Shown here: positions 40,218 to 52,829 of the stretch, piece after piece
Position numbering within the stretch: position 1 is the stretch's first letter
Layout of the letters: the number at the start of each line of letters is the position of its first letter
From: Paguma larvata
Lineage: Eukaryota > Chordata > Mammalia > Carnivora > Viverridae
NCBI GenBank assembly: GCA_030068075.1
Contig: CM057837.1
Span: 24,038,589-24,102,588 of the forward strand
DNA length: 64,000 nt
Direction: 5' to 3'
Translations under genes and position numbers: made by a program
Notes under the pieces: model-generated
Database searches by the model: none
What the model saw: the letters and a program-made list of their open reading frames with translations, nothing else
Told to the model about the DNA's origin: nothing

Positions 40218-40573
40218 TGGGTTTTTTAAAGTATCATTTAATCTAGAATTGTAACTTCGCTTTTGTTGTTGCTCCTTTCACAACATTGACGTTTTTGAAG
40301 AGTTCAACGTCTCATAAATATCTGGTAATTTGAAATTGTGATTATTTCTTCATAATTTTATTCAGGTAAAACTTTTAGTCAGAGCACTACCGAGGCAGTG
40401 CTGTGTCCGTCTCAGGACATCCCAGGTCCGTCTGTCCGTGGGGCTGCTTTTCCCCCTTTGCAGTTTGCGAGTAATCTGTGGGGTCATAGAGACTGTGGAT
40501 ATCCCGTTCCCCCAGCCTTTTACCCAGGGGTGTCACAATTTCTTATGATCAGTAGGCTTTAGTTTCTTCATTT

Positions 40574-40778
40574 TAAAAAATGTTTATTGATTTTTGAGAG
40601 AGTGCACGTGTACACGAGTGGGGGAGTGGCAGGGGGAGCGAGGTGGGGGGGCAGAGGATCTGAAGCGGGTCTGTGCTGACAACAGAGAGCCCCACGCAGG
40701 GCTCGAACTCACGAGCCATGAGATCACGACCTGAGCCGAGGGCGGATGCTTAACCAGCTGAGCCGCCCAGGTTCTCCT
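40574..40778 (-). repeat. CanSINE, minus strand
   Basis: AAAAAATGTTTATTGATTTT at the left and GAGAACCTGGGCGGCTCAGC on the reverse strand at the right. It carries a G-rich block (AGGGGGAGCGAGGTGGGGGG). Confidence 0.93.
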
Positions 40779-40944
40779 GAACGGGAGGATTTTTTAAACC
40801 TATTCCATAATTCCATTTGTTTGTAAACATTTACAGGTTAAACATTTATGCATTTTGTTAATGAAATACTATTGAAAGTTGGACTGTAAATATATTTTTA
40901 AACAATTTAAACATTAATTACCATTTCATTAGGAGAAAGTAGAG

Positions 40945-41170
40945 TTAGGGTCAAGTTTCTGAAGACAAAGAGCCGAGTTCAAATCTTGGTTACATGCCTT
41001 ATTGTACGTACCGACTTTCTAAGCCTCAGTGTCTCTATCTGTAAAATGGGAATAATGATCACTACTCCATATAGGATGATTGTAAGGATTAATGAGGAGT
41101 ACAGGTGGTGCAGTTGGTATAGTGCCCAGCCCATAGTAACCACTCAGGAAATAGTAGCTTATTGTTACGA
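40945..41170 (+). repeat. MIR SINE, nearly full length
   Basis: CCTCAGTGTCTCTATCTGTA, AAATGGGAATAATGATCACT, GATTGTAAGGATTAATGAGG and GTGCCCAGCCCATAGTAACC run in the order of the mammalian MIR consensus, sense strand. Confidence 0.85.
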
Positions 41171-42241
41171 TTTTTAGTAATACCAGCATTATTCATTTAA
41201 TTATATATGTAGACGTAATTTTTACTAAAAATTAGTGACTTCAAGTTATAGAAAGAAAAAACATTTATTTAGTTCTTTTACCCAAATTTGATCTGAAAAT
41301 ATAATTTCTTTTTTCCTAATGCATTTATTTTAGTTTTTAGACCTTTTTTACATGCCTTTCAGTTAAGGGGAGATACTTTACTAAAAGCGCTTTGGAAAGA
41401 TTACATTTAATTCTGTCTTGTGTGAATCTTTGCATTCATCTCGTAAGTGCCTCATGCCGTTATTATGGGAGGGAAGTTCAGAGACTCTACCGCTGCCCAA
41501 AACTACAGTTAGATAATTGGATGAAAGCTGAATTCATTTAGCGACAGATTGTCAAGTCTGTAACTCAAAAATACACAGTGACGGCTGAGGATAGTAAAAA
41601 CTCCTTGAATAAACAGTCTACGTGAGGATGAAAGGAAATTAGCGAGCATGGAAGTTATCAGCAGCAACTAGAATGATATCTGAAGCTCTCAGGGGCCAAC
41701 TGCGATGGACTCCCGCTGGCCAAACTGTGGCCAGTTTGAACGTGGATTGAAACACCTTAAGTATCTTTAGACCTGGGAGCTCACGCCGATACAGAAGAAT
41801 CATTGCTGGAGTCCATGCTGTGTTCCACGTTGTATTTCTCAGGTGCTGTGTCACCAGCAGCCTGCCGGTGGATTGACAGCTTCTAAACATCCTCAGGGCT
41901 TCACCCTTTCAAGCTCAAAACCATATCGATACCATAATTTCAGGCTCTACTAGTAACTTGTCAAAATTATACTTTCCCACATCTGGAAATTGTAGATTTC
42001 AGCTTTAATTTCTATTTATACTATTCCCAGAGAGTTCTGACTTGGTAAACTGACAAGATGATTATACTGTTTTGATTACACCAAACTGTTATTTGATAGA
42101 AAGGTGATGATTGGCTCTTAAAATTTTAGGATAATGTGTTTTTTGTGTAAAGTAAAAGATGCCATTATAGGGGAACTTTTTTAAATGTTAACCATTGAAT
42201 ACTTTGCTTTTATATGCATATATTTTAAAATTGAGTTCTAA

Positions 42242-42457
42242 GGGCGCCTGGGTGGCTCAGTCTGACTTTGTCCCAGGTCACGATCTCATGGTTCATGGGC
42301 TCGAGTGCCACACTGGGCTCTGCGCTGACAGCTCAGAGCCTGAAGCCTGCTTCAGATTCTGTGTCTCCCTCTCTCTGTCTGCCCCTCCACCACTTGTGCT
42401 CTCTCCGTCTCTCTCAAAAGTGGATAAACATTAAAAAATTTTAAAAATAATAGTAAG
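42242..42457 (+). repeat. CanSINE
   Basis: GGGCGCCTGGGTGGCTCAGT through a CT-rich part to AAACATTAAAAAATTTTAAA. Perfect duplication ATTGAGTTCTAA at 42230-42241 and 42458-42469. A short deletion lies in the head between CTCAGT and GACTTTG. Confidence 0.96.
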
Positions 42458-43559
42458 ATTGAGTTCTAAATAACACTTTCAGACCATGCATGAAAATATG
42501 AAAGATTCTTAATATGTCATAAAGAATTTTTTGTATTTGGTGCATAGATGGTTTTGTAATGGGCTAAAAAATGGATAAAATTACAACATTTACAGGGACG
42601 TTAATGATTGCTGTGATCCTGGGGAGCTGTATAACTCTAAATTTCATTCTAGCGACATGGTCGAGTTTTGACCCGCGTAATATTTTAGGCTGGATGTCTT
42701 AGAAGAAATGAAGATGTCAGGGTTCCCAGGTTGTCACCCAAGATTATTTGGTGTTTGTAGCATAAGAAATTATTCACAATAATTTATCTACAATTCTATG
42801 ACTGGACTTGATTTGCTCACCCCGTCAATGATTGTTTAAGTTAAAAGTAGTTGTGTTCATCATAATTGTATAACTGATCATTTAGAAAAGGAGGAAGTAA
42901 TCTACCAGCTGCGTTCTGAGCGTCTGAAGTGTGGGCACTTCAGCTGTCACGTTAACCTTCTACCGAGTCCTTCCTTGCACAGACACACAGAATGCTGATG
43001 ACATCCAAGGGGACAGGATGTAAATTCTACCAGCCCTCCTACTGCTACAGTGGAGAGGGGAAAGGTTATCCCTAGACTCGAGGCATTTAAGTCATTTGTG
43101 ATGAATTTTCCATCAGGCAGAAAAAAAGGAATGATTACCAAAGATCACACCCTGGGGATGAATATGAGGTTAGAGCTAACTTCTTATTTCCCTCAGGGGT
43201 GTAATTAAACAGACTTTTACGATTAAGGTTTTCAGGCATTGAAAAATGTTTACTGGAAAAAAGTAATAGCTTCAGTTAGAGACACGATCAATCAGATACA
43301 GCTTACAGACATTATTAAAGCTGCGTATTTGTGGTGATTTGCTGTTAGCGTTTGTTTGACTCAAGGCGTAGCCGCTTAAAGAATGTTGAAAAAGTAATGC
43401 TGGTCGTTTGTTCCTGACGGATCCAGATCAGATCCTAGACGATTCTGGTCGGGCAGATCTTCGTAAACAGGAACCTAGGACTTGGCCGACACACCTTAGG
43501 TGTTCACACTTCGGTCAGGCTTTAGCTTGGGAATTTTAGCAGAAAAAATAATGAAGAGT

Positions 43560-43670
43560 GAGCTTCTAATCTTGCCTTTACCAGGGATTGGCCTTCGGTC
43601 ACTTAACTTCTCTGTCCCCCTTCCAGTCTTAAATATTAAAATGAAACTGGATACTGACTAGGGAGACCTA
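43560..43670 (+). repeat. MIR fragment (tentative)
   Basis: CACTTAACTTCTCTGTCCCC and AAAATGAAACTGGATACTGA resemble the core and right part of MIR, sense strand. Confidence 0.45.
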
Positions 43671-43729
43671 TAGCCCTTCTAGTTTAAAAATTATCTGATT
43701 GCCTGTTTTAAGAAGTACAATTTGACACT

Positions 43730-43945
43730 CAGTTTAATTCAATAAATATTCAATATGTATTTATTGAGAACTCGGTCCCTATAAGGAATTCTGCCTAGGC
43801 ACAAGGAATGCAAAGAAGTGATGTACTCCCAGCTCTCCGGAAACTCCCAAGTTGAGGCTGGGGAAGGGATGTGGGGGTTGCAGAAGTAAAAGAAACAGCA
43901 CGTAAACAGACAACTCCAGTAGATTGTATTAAGTTCTAGAAAAGA
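43730..43945 (+). repeat. Old L2-type repeat (tentative)
   Basis: ATGTATTTATTGAGAACTCG, CCTAGGCACAAGGAATGCAA and GTAAACAGACAACTCCAGTA resemble the common phrase TTTATTGAGCACCTACTATG and what follows it. Family call is from memory. Confidence 0.45.
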
Positions 43946-44109
43946 CTTCTGTACAAACTCAGATACCCACTTAGACACCAGCCCTGACGCTCTCAGTCTA
44001 AATTAGGTCTCCTCTTGTACTCTCTGATGTGCCTTTTCTTCACAGTGTTTGCCCCACTTTGTAACGACATGTTTCTGTGTGATTATTTTCTTAAAGTCCT
44101 CTGCCTTTG

Positions 44110-44205
44110 TAGACTAGTTCCCTGAGATCTGAAACTCGCGAGTGTTGTTATTCACCATGGCACACCCAAGACCTTCCCAGAGAGCCTGGCAGATGGTAGG
44201 CATTT
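44110..44205 (+). repeat. L2 3' end (tentative)
   Basis: CTGGCAGATGGTAGGCATTT followed by AATAATAAG resembles the L2 terminal phrase CTGGCACATAGTAGGCGCTC AATAAA, split by divergence. Confidence 0.5.
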
Positions 44206-47200
44206 AATAATAAGCCGCTGACTTGCAGAAAAGAGAACTCGGGATGATTCTGTCCGGTGGTGAGAGCAGTTGGTGGTGAGGTGAAGCAGAGTCCAAGGAG
44301 AGCTTGGCAGAGAAAGAGTAGACAGCGCTTAGGTCCCCTGGAGGCTTTTAGACCCAGGTGAGTGGTCCTCCTGGTGCCTAGGTGTGAGTGCCCTGCGGCG
44401 AGTGTGCCCAGGGAAGGAAGTAGGCTGAAGCAGGTCCTGTGCCGTTCACTCAGGGCGCGTGATGTCTCTAACCCAGGGAGCAGGAAGTCTGTGCGTCCGT
44501 ATACACGTTGTGGGTGTAGACTGATGCACACGTGAGTATAGTACTGTCCTTGTGCAAACACACAGGACCTGTTGTCGTTAGTAAAATCCATACTCATTTA
44601 AAAGCATTCATGAATTTGTAGTGGCTTTTTAGCTTATGTAATTTCTAACCAGCTGTAAGTAAAATTACTGTCTTCTAAAGGCCTATAACTTTTTTTTTTT
44701 TTTTTACTTTATCCCACTTCGCTATGCATATCGGAGTGCCAGTAAGGAGCTTTAAAAGGGGCATTTACACAGTCAGTTTTCTCTGTTGGCAGTAGGAGGA
44801 TGATTCAGAGCAGGAGAACTTGAAATCAGCCCTTCTGGCTGTGGTCCAGGTAAGGACGACTGTGCCTACTGTAGGGACAGACCCAGTGACTTGGTGCCGC
44901 TTCTCAAGTAATAGCCTGAAACCTGACGAAGCAAGCGCGTATCCTGACTCTTCTCCCTTGTGTGGTGAAGGCCAAGTTTAATACACACACGCACATACAC
45001 AGTATTCACATGGATGTTTAATCTTTAACAGAAATTAAAGCAGCTTTTTTTGGATTTCACTTTTTCGTTTTATATTATTTTCTCTGCTTTCGTCTTTCCT
45101 TCTTTTTTTTTCTTCATCCTTTTCAACTTATGACCCTTCAGTTTGAAATTAAATTTGGGCTGTAAGTTGACTCCCTGAATCTTTTCTTCACAAGCTCTCT
45201 TTGTATTTTCTAGAAGAAAAAAGATTAACCCAGGGTTTCCAAAATAAAAGCAAAGATTGTGATTAAAACTGAATTAGAATCTTTATTCTCTATTATTTGC
45301 TAATAGTAAAATAAATAGCCCAGTCTTAAGGAAGCTTTAACGTAAGTCCTGGAGCCTTTGCAAACCCTTGGATTTTAATTAAAGAAACACAGAATTCCAT
45401 CACTTTCTGTTTGTCAGTGGGAAAAATATGTATTTTTAAATTTTCAAAGCTTAGCCCAGCAGCACATGGAGTGCATCTGTTGGCTTTCAGAATCCGGGGA
45501 CACAAGTGGGCTCAGATGTTTAGGCCCTTTGTCTTCGCTGGTCTCCGCTCCCCTCGCCCACTGAGCGTGGCACAGTCCAAACATGGTTTCTGAAAACAGA
45601 GCAGCTAGAGTTACTTCTCAAGCACTCTCTTGGGGACCGATAAAGTCAATCTCTGTTTATGTAATGAAATCAGGGAGCAAGGGGTCTGCTGTAGTACTTT
45701 GTGGATGGGATTGCATTGGTGTTGTCTTTCAGGGGAAAGACTGGATTTAATAAGCCCTTGTTCTTACTCGCTTGCTGTGTAGGTACAGCCCACGCTAATG
45801 GATTATTTTGAGCTGTTTTTGTTTATGTAGTGTTAGAGCTTCCCTTTAAGCAATTGGTTTTAGTAAAATCAGTAGGTTTATTGTAGAAAAATAGGATACT
45901 GATATCAACTTTACCTGATAAAAAGATTTAAATGTCTGGTAACATCTTTCTTCTTTGTTCAGCGCTACTAGGGTTTACTGTGTGTGGGTGGGTGTGTGGG
46001 TGTGTGTATTTAAATAATATTGCCTTTTTAGTGTTCTTACATTTTAATTTAACTTGAACTTTTAAAATAAACTCTGCTGGTTTATCCTCTCCTCAAATAC
46101 TTGCAAAATCCTTCGTATTTTTCAAAATATTTATAAAGTATTCTTGAGAGTGAAATCTCATAAAGATCTTTGCTTCAGGACCAGAGTTCAAAGGAAAGTC
46201 CGTTTGGTTTTAATTTGAAAACTGTAAAAACAAAATACCCTCAAAATGGCAGGGTGTGAATTGGTAACTTCAGTTTTATTGCGATCTGCCAAGCCCATCC
46301 CCAGATGTTTCCAATTAAAAGCCAAGAATGCTAACTTGGGTGAATATCGTATGAAAGCATTTCTTTACTTTTCTCTGATTTTTTTTTCCTGAGGAAAATA
46401 ACAGTCTCAAATCCTTTAACTTTAATTAAAGAAATAACTTCTCATCTGCATGTTGTTTAAACTCCTACAAAGACAAATGTAATATTCAAAGAGAATTCAT
46501 ATACGCCAGATTTGCGAACGTGTAGTCCTGATGCATGGCGGTTCATATGTCTTCTAACAAAGGCCAAACGAAAAGCCTTTTAAAAGATGTTGGAGCCCTT
46601 TAAAATTAAAATAATGTATTTCTGGATTTGCTATCATCAAAGTTAGACCTTTTAGTACTTTGCATTTATTTAGAAGGGGTGGTTAGTAATAAGCTTTTAT
46701 TTTTGATCACTTGTACTTTGAGTTGTCAGAAGAGCTTCTGTAGGAATCTAAGATGTAATAAGATAAAAGAAACCAGAATGTTATTTTGAAGCTGTCAATT
46801 TCATAATATTTCTGTAGATAATACCAAGTTACATAAGGATCCATACGTGAGCTTGAAAGGTACTTCGAATATGTCGTTCCATATTAAGCAAGATATTTGC
46901 TGGTAATAAATTTGAATTTATGGAAACTGGCGTTTGTTCAGAGAAAAGATGGAATTGATCCTTATAACTCACCTAACAATTTGAATGTAAAGCCGAAGAG
47001 ACATTGGTTTTTGAAGCGTCCACAAACCACAGACACAAGACCACATGCTGATCTGTGGAGCCGACACGGTTTCCCATCCATGCTGCCTATTTGGCGAAGT
47101 TCTGACGGACACGTATTTTGGAGCTCAGGAAGGAGGCAGCCATGTGGGTCTTGGGTCTTGGGTCTGTTTTTGCTTTTGGGTAAGTGCCTGACTTCTTTTC

Positions 47201-47563
47201 CAAACGTGGTACTACTCAGACTTGGACACGCTACAGAAGGGACCTCTTCTGAGGAGTCTCCTGAGGGAGCGGTTGTCCCCGCCTTGTGCTTGACCAGCGG
47301 CTTGTTGAGAGTCCTTGTTGCCCTGCCGGCCGTCACAGCCCCGCTGCAGCTCTCGTGTGCTTGCACGGCCCCTCGTGCCCTCCGCCCTGCGTCTGCCCCT
47401 GGCTCCAAGGTCACGGGAGCACACGGCCGCCCTTTGCCCCAGCCGATCACGCTGCCTCACGAGGCTCATTCCATCTTTCCGTCCTTGATGACGAGCAGAG
47501 TCCTGCTCATATTGGACTCAGTTGTGATTTTAAGGTTTTGGGAAGTTATTTTGAAAATACCTT

Positions 47564-47770
47564 GGGGCGCCTGGGTGGCTCAGTGGGTTAAGCGCCCGAC
47601 TTCGGCTCAGGTCATGATCTCACGGTTCATGAGTTCGAGCCCCGCGTCGGGCTCTGTGCTGACAGCTCAGAGCCTGGAGCCTGCTTCGGATTCTGTGTTT
47701 CCCTCTCTCTCTGCCCCTCCCCCGCTCATGCTCTGTCTCTCTCTCTCTCAAAAATAGACATAAAAAAAAG
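47564..47770 (+). repeat. CanSINE, well preserved
   Basis: GGGGCGCCTGGGTGGCTCAG, GAGTTCGAGCCCCGCGTCGG, CTCTCTGCCCCTCCCCCGCT and a short A tail. Flanks GAAAATACCTT and GAAAATATTTT form the target-site duplication. It sits at the end of a long open frame that starts at 46897. Confidence 0.97.
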
Positions 47771-48939
47771 AGAAAATATTTTAAAAATTGCAAATATGTT
47801 AACATTTAGGTATAGAAAAAGAAAGGGGGTCAGGAGTCTAGGTCTGAGTTCATCACTACCATTACATGACCGTACTGTTTCATCTGCACAGTAGAAATAG
47901 CACCTGCTTTCATTACCTTTGTCATTTATTCTGAGGTGTGGCTCTTGGAATGTGCAGAATCATTACCGAGACTGCGCTTAAATGCTGGGGGAGCTCGTTC
48001 ATGTTCTTGTCGTCCCCAGCGTGACACTGAGGGACTCTGCACAGATGAGGAAACCTCTTCTCAGGTCGTGTTTCTCCCCTCCTCTTCCTAAAATGAGACT
48101 TAATAAGCTATGCATTTCTTTAAAAGGAAGTGTATGCCAGTAAAATAAGGAAAGAGATTTTTAGCTCCGAGGGGAAAAAAGCTAAACTGACATGAACTAT
48201 AGGAGTTCCTAACGTTCTCAAGTATGACAGCCGCCTTTTGAATTTCAGTAACTCCTCTAGATCCTGTCGTGATGATGTACTGTTTAATTCAGTGGTGATT
48301 CACAGAACTCCCAAAGGTCGGGAACGGTCTCTATACAGTAAAAGTGCTGTGAAGCTGCGTCGTGAGTACATGTTCAGCGGACACCCGGTCGATTCCTGTG
48401 TGTAAGAAGAGCGTATTCAGAGTGACTTCCTTGTTTGGAGAAGGAAGTAGAAAAGCATGGGCCGAGGATCCTGCGTTCATCGTTTGTTGGTCCAACATTC
48501 AACTGATGAGTAGGTTTTGGGAGAAAACTCCAGAGCCTGCGTTCTAGCCAGGAGTTCGTTGCAGGTCTGATAAGTAAGGAAACTAGCAAGAGTGTAAAAA
48601 GGTGGGGAGTCCTATGGAAGAAAAATAGGAGGGACAGGTGGGCTTCATTGAGAAGGTGGCATTGGAGCAAAGACTTAAAAGTGGATGACAGTCTTGGGAA
48701 TATCTGTACGACCAGCAGAAGACACAGCCAGACGCCCTGAGCAGCGGGCTTCGTGTGTTCTGAGAGCAACAAGGAAGCCAGTATAGCCAGGGCGGAGTGA
48801 CGAAGGAAGGGAAAGCTCCTGGAAGACAAGCCGGAAAGGTAACACGCGTCGCGTCACTTAGGGCCTCTAGGCAGTGCCGTGGCTTTGGGTTTTCCTCTGC
48901 CTCCAGTAGGACATGGGGCGACGTAAACGAGTACTCCGT

Positions 48940-49180
48940 TTTAAAATGGATCGCCAGTGGATTTAAGGGCTGCCAGGGGCTTAGGGAGAGGGGTTGGGGA
49001 GGGGGTGGCAATGGGTATAGGGCTTTTTTTTAGAATGATAAAAATGTAATGGGATTAGGTAGTGGTGTTGATCGCACAACCTTGCCAAATATACTCAGCA
49101 CTGTATAAACTGTATACTTTAAAAAGGTGAATTTTATGGTATGTGAATTGCATTTCAAAAAAAAAATCACAAAAAACAAT
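48940..49180 (+). repeat. Old L1M 3' end, sense
   Basis: GTTGATCGCACAACCTTGCC, ATATACTCAGCACTGTATAA and GTGAATTTTATGGTATGTGA match the standard last part of old L1M elements, ending in an A run at 49158. Confidence 0.75.
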
Positions 49181-49265
49181 TGATTGCCAGGGCTTGCTAG
49201 AACCATTTTTTGTTTTTCCTCCATCTACTTAATGTAGCTTTTACCTTTAAAGATCCAGGTGTTTA

Positions 49266-49482
49266 GGGGGCACCTGGGCGGCTCAGTCGGTTAAGCGCCC
49301 GGCTCTTGGTTTTGGCTCAGGTCAGGATCTTGCAGTTCGTGAGTGTGCGCCCCACGTCGGGCTCTGCGCTGACACTGCAGAGCTTGCTTGGGGTTCTCTT
49401 TCTCTCTTTGCTCCGTCCCCCCCGCGCGCTCTTGCGCACATGTGTGCTCTCTCTCTCTCAAAATAAATACTGTTTTTCAAAA
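49266..49482 (+). repeat. CanSINE
   Basis: GGGGGCACCTGGGCGGCTCA through CTCTCTCTCTCAAAATAAAT. The duplication AAAGATCCAGGT is at 49249-49260 and 49483-49494. The CT-rich half is unusually GC-rich (CCCCCCGCGCGCTC). Confidence 0.96.
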
Positions 49483-51384
49483 AAAGATCCAGGTTTTTAA
49501 CTAGTTATACCGTAACTTAAGGGAAAGTCTTAGTGCTGTTGGCTGGGTTTTCATTAGCAGTAAAGGACATTCATCTGTCTTAAAGTAGCCTTGCTGAAAT
49601 TGTTAATGGTTGTGAAATCAGACTTTTCCAGATACTTAACCCCTTTTTCTATGCACTTTCTATACCCGTGTCTCTCTTATTTGGTAAGAAATGATAGCAA
49701 GGTGTTTTTAACTTCTGGTTAGCAAGATGAACGTCATTCTTAGGTCGAATTCTGATTAATACATTTTGCTACACTAAGATAGTCTCCATCCAGGTGACTT
49801 TGTGAGTCTTCTACAGGTAGAAAATTAGATCAGTGTGATAATGTTCTTCAGGTTGTGGTCTAAAGCATGCAATTGGAAAGAATACCTGTTTATTCCATTG
49901 ACCAAAACCCAAAATTGAATGTCTCTTCTTCCAGAGGAAGCAGTTACTTTTAGTAGAAATGGAGCACGGAATGTATTTACACATCCACCCCCGTTTGAGA
50001 TTTAACTTTGGAATTTCCTCGCATTTCAGTCTGTGACAGCCTAGGAAAGTTGACCGAAATATTATGACCATATCCTAATTTTTTTTCTCTTCTTTTGGTG
50101 GAGTCGTATAGGCATAATTTGGGTTTTACAAATAGTCTAAGTGGTTTTCTTTAAATGAAATGAAATCATTGAATAAAAATCATGGAATTGAATATTGATT
50201 GTTGCTGAGCACTCCAAGCAAAACATTCAGTCTTCCGTGACAACTCAGAATGTAGAGGCACTTCGTTTGTTTTGTGTTCCTTTTGTCGTCCAGTCTAAAA
50301 CAGCTTGGACAGAGCGGCAGAAGTGATTTCTGTTGGCGAAGCTGTGGATCAGAGGTTGCCGAACTGATTTCCCTTTGAGGACTTTGACTGGGGTAGTTAT
50401 CCCTCCCAGAAATGTGTAATTAATGGTAAGGACTAGGCCTTCCCTCCTCTAAATGTAGGCTTTTTAGAAGATAGCTTTTACCTTTCCCAGCTTCTTGAAG
50501 TGCGTCACCCGGAGCCTCCCCTCCTGGAATCGGTGCCTTTGCCGGGAACGCCTCCTGGAGCCCTTGTCCTCGTTGGGCGGTGGCTTGAGATGGCGTCAGG
50601 TGATTCTGGAGCTCCTCTTCCGAAACTGTCGATCAGATTGCGAGAACGCTCAGAAAAATTATGAGATAAGCCCTGTCAGGCCAATTGCATTTTCAGAATT
50701 TTGAGTACTTGAGAAATCTGTGGTAACTCTGACTTCTTCTTCTTTCCAAAGAGTCGACACCCTAGGAAAGGATTAATCTGCTTTCGCCTCTTTGTTCCAG
50801 TGTGAATGGATGTACTCAGGGGTTGATGAAATATTTTTTCTTCCGACTACAGGGAAGTATGTGCAAATCCTTAAGTAATTACATTCTTAGCACAGACATT
50901 TCTCATTTTCTCACCCTGGCTGCAGCGGCAGGGTAGTTTCGGGCCCTTGCATTTTTCATTTGTGTGATGGTCACTTTCAGTTGGGCTTTAAGTACTTCCC
51001 TCCCCTGACTCCTCAGCCAGCTAATGTTAGAAAGCACAGCATTTCAAAGTGGTTTATTTCCTAAAACTCTTTGTATTCTTTGGTTGCTTGAGAGATTATC
51101 AGGTACAAAGCACTGAGATAAGCCTGTACTTTGGAGAAAAATGATTTCTTAACCTACTCTAAACACTCGATTTCGGATGATGAGCAGAAGTCAAAACGTA
51201 TGTACATTTGTGACTCTTCAGTGAGATAAATGAAGTATTTAAAGAGTTGGAAAGAAAATATCTGACCCACTGTTATGAACAAGTAATGCCCGAAGAGACC
51301 ATTGTGGAATTTTAGGAACTTTGAACCACTGTACGCAGTCCCATTTGCTGTGTTCTGGCACACGCTTCACCTTCGTCCAGGTCT

Positions 51385-51495
51385 CTCCTGCCAGGAGACG
51401 GCGAGTTCCCTGGAGGCATTCGTTTGTTCATCATTCTGTCACCGGCGCCCAGTGTCTGCCACATGGTGACGATTCATTCCTCGTTCAGTGACTAT
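51385..51495 (+). repeat. L2 3' end (tentative)
   Basis: GAGTTCCCTGGAGGCATTCG and GCGCCCAGTGTCTGCCACAT resemble the terminal part of L2, sense strand. Confidence 0.42.
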
Positions 51496-51712
51496 TTTTA
51501 AATGTCAGTGTCCTTGTGAAAGCCAGACATTGGGTTCAGGTGTCTGTGGATGAATCTGCACCTGTTTTCTTTTTACTAGACATTCCTGGGATTCTCTGCT
51601 TCTACGTCCCTCCCTCACAATAGACAGGACACACTATAGCATTTTGATTACTGTTTCCTTGTTCGTATTGGTAATATTTTTATACTAAGTGCAGAATTTT
51701 ATTTTATGTATC

Positions 51713-51823
51713 TTTTAAGATTTTATTTTTTAAGTGATCTCTATGGTACCCAACATGGGGCTTGAACTCACAAGCCTGAGATCAAGAGTCACATGCTCTA
51801 CTGACTGAGCCAGTCAGGCGCCC
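51713..51823 (-). repeat. Short CanSINE-type element, minus strand
   Basis: ACATGGGGCTTGAACTCACA, GAGTCACATGCTCTACTGAC and CAGTCAGGCGCCC are the reverse complement of the short tRNA-derived element. Confidence 0.9.
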
Positions 51824-51844
51824 TGCCCCTTAAGTCCAGAATTT

Positions 51845-52820
51845 TAGAAAAATTAAGCAAGAAGAGCCAGGAATTTCTGCACATGAAGAGCAATCATAGG
51901 GCGATGTTTAGATCAATGAGATATGAAAATATAGTATCAAGCTTTAACAGTTAAAACTGTGTGGCACTGGTGCATGGATAGACAGGTCAGTGTATCTGAA
52001 TAAACAGGAAGTGCTGAAAGAGATCTAAATATATATGGAAATTTAGTAAGTTATCAAAAAGGCATTTAAATCAGTGGGGGAAACGACAGTTCTAAAATGT
52101 CGAGGCCACTTGGTAAACATCTGAAAGAAATTAGGTTAGAGCCTTTTCTTATACCTTACACCAAAATAAATTCCAGATGGAGCATAAATGTGAACGTAAA
52201 ATTATGAAACCATAAAAGTACTAGAAAAAACATGTAAATGTTTTTATAATATTTGAGTGACAGTGACTTTTTAAAATTATATTGCAAAACTTAGACGCTG
52301 TCTTAACAATGATATATTTGACCACCTATCAGATTTCTTCCACATGGTGAAAGAAGATGCCGTACAGAGTCAAAAGATCGATATACTAGGGAAGTACAAC
52401 ATATTTTGCAAACTAAGAGTGAATTTCTTTAATATATAAAGAGTTTTTCAAATAACAAGACCAGAAATCTAACAACAGAGGGGGCCAACTTTATGGAAAA
52501 GGAAATATAAACCCTTTAAATGTATGGAAAGCTACGTAATGCAAATTCAAACCACAGTGAAATGTCATTTGTCAGATTGGCAGAGATCAAAAGTTTTGAT
52601 TATAGGCTGTGTTGGTAAGGGTTTGGGGAAATTAGCACCTGCGTACATATGTTGCTGATGGAACGTAAAATGGCACAACTTCAGTGGAAAATAATTTCGT
52701 GCTATGAAACCTAAAAACCCTTCGCCCGTCAATTCCAGTCCGAGGAATTTATCCTGGACGTATTCGCAAATGATACACGTCCAAGAATATATTTTCCCGA
52801 ATGGTTCCACCATTTTAAAC
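51845..52820 (+). repeat. Decayed L1M LINE, sense (ORF2 C-terminal part)
   Basis: CTGTGTGGCACTGGTGCATG, CACCAAAATAAATTCCAGAT, GCATAAATGTGAACGTAAAA and GTTGGTAAGGGTTTGGGGAA are sense-strand landmarks of the L1 ORF2 end. Fragments of the ORF2 frame can be followed but stops interrupt it. It abuts an antisense L1 fragment to the right. Confidence 0.78.
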
Positions 52821-52829
52821 CAACAGTAT

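Noticed and set aside
44148..44597. 149-codon minus-strand frame as a gene
   Set aside because: It overlaps a probable L2 end and has no recognisable protein features.
48374..49011. Two overlapping minus-strand frames (151 and 142 codons)
   Set aside because: They overlap each other in different frames and run into an old L1 3' end. At most one could be coding and neither shows a known motif.
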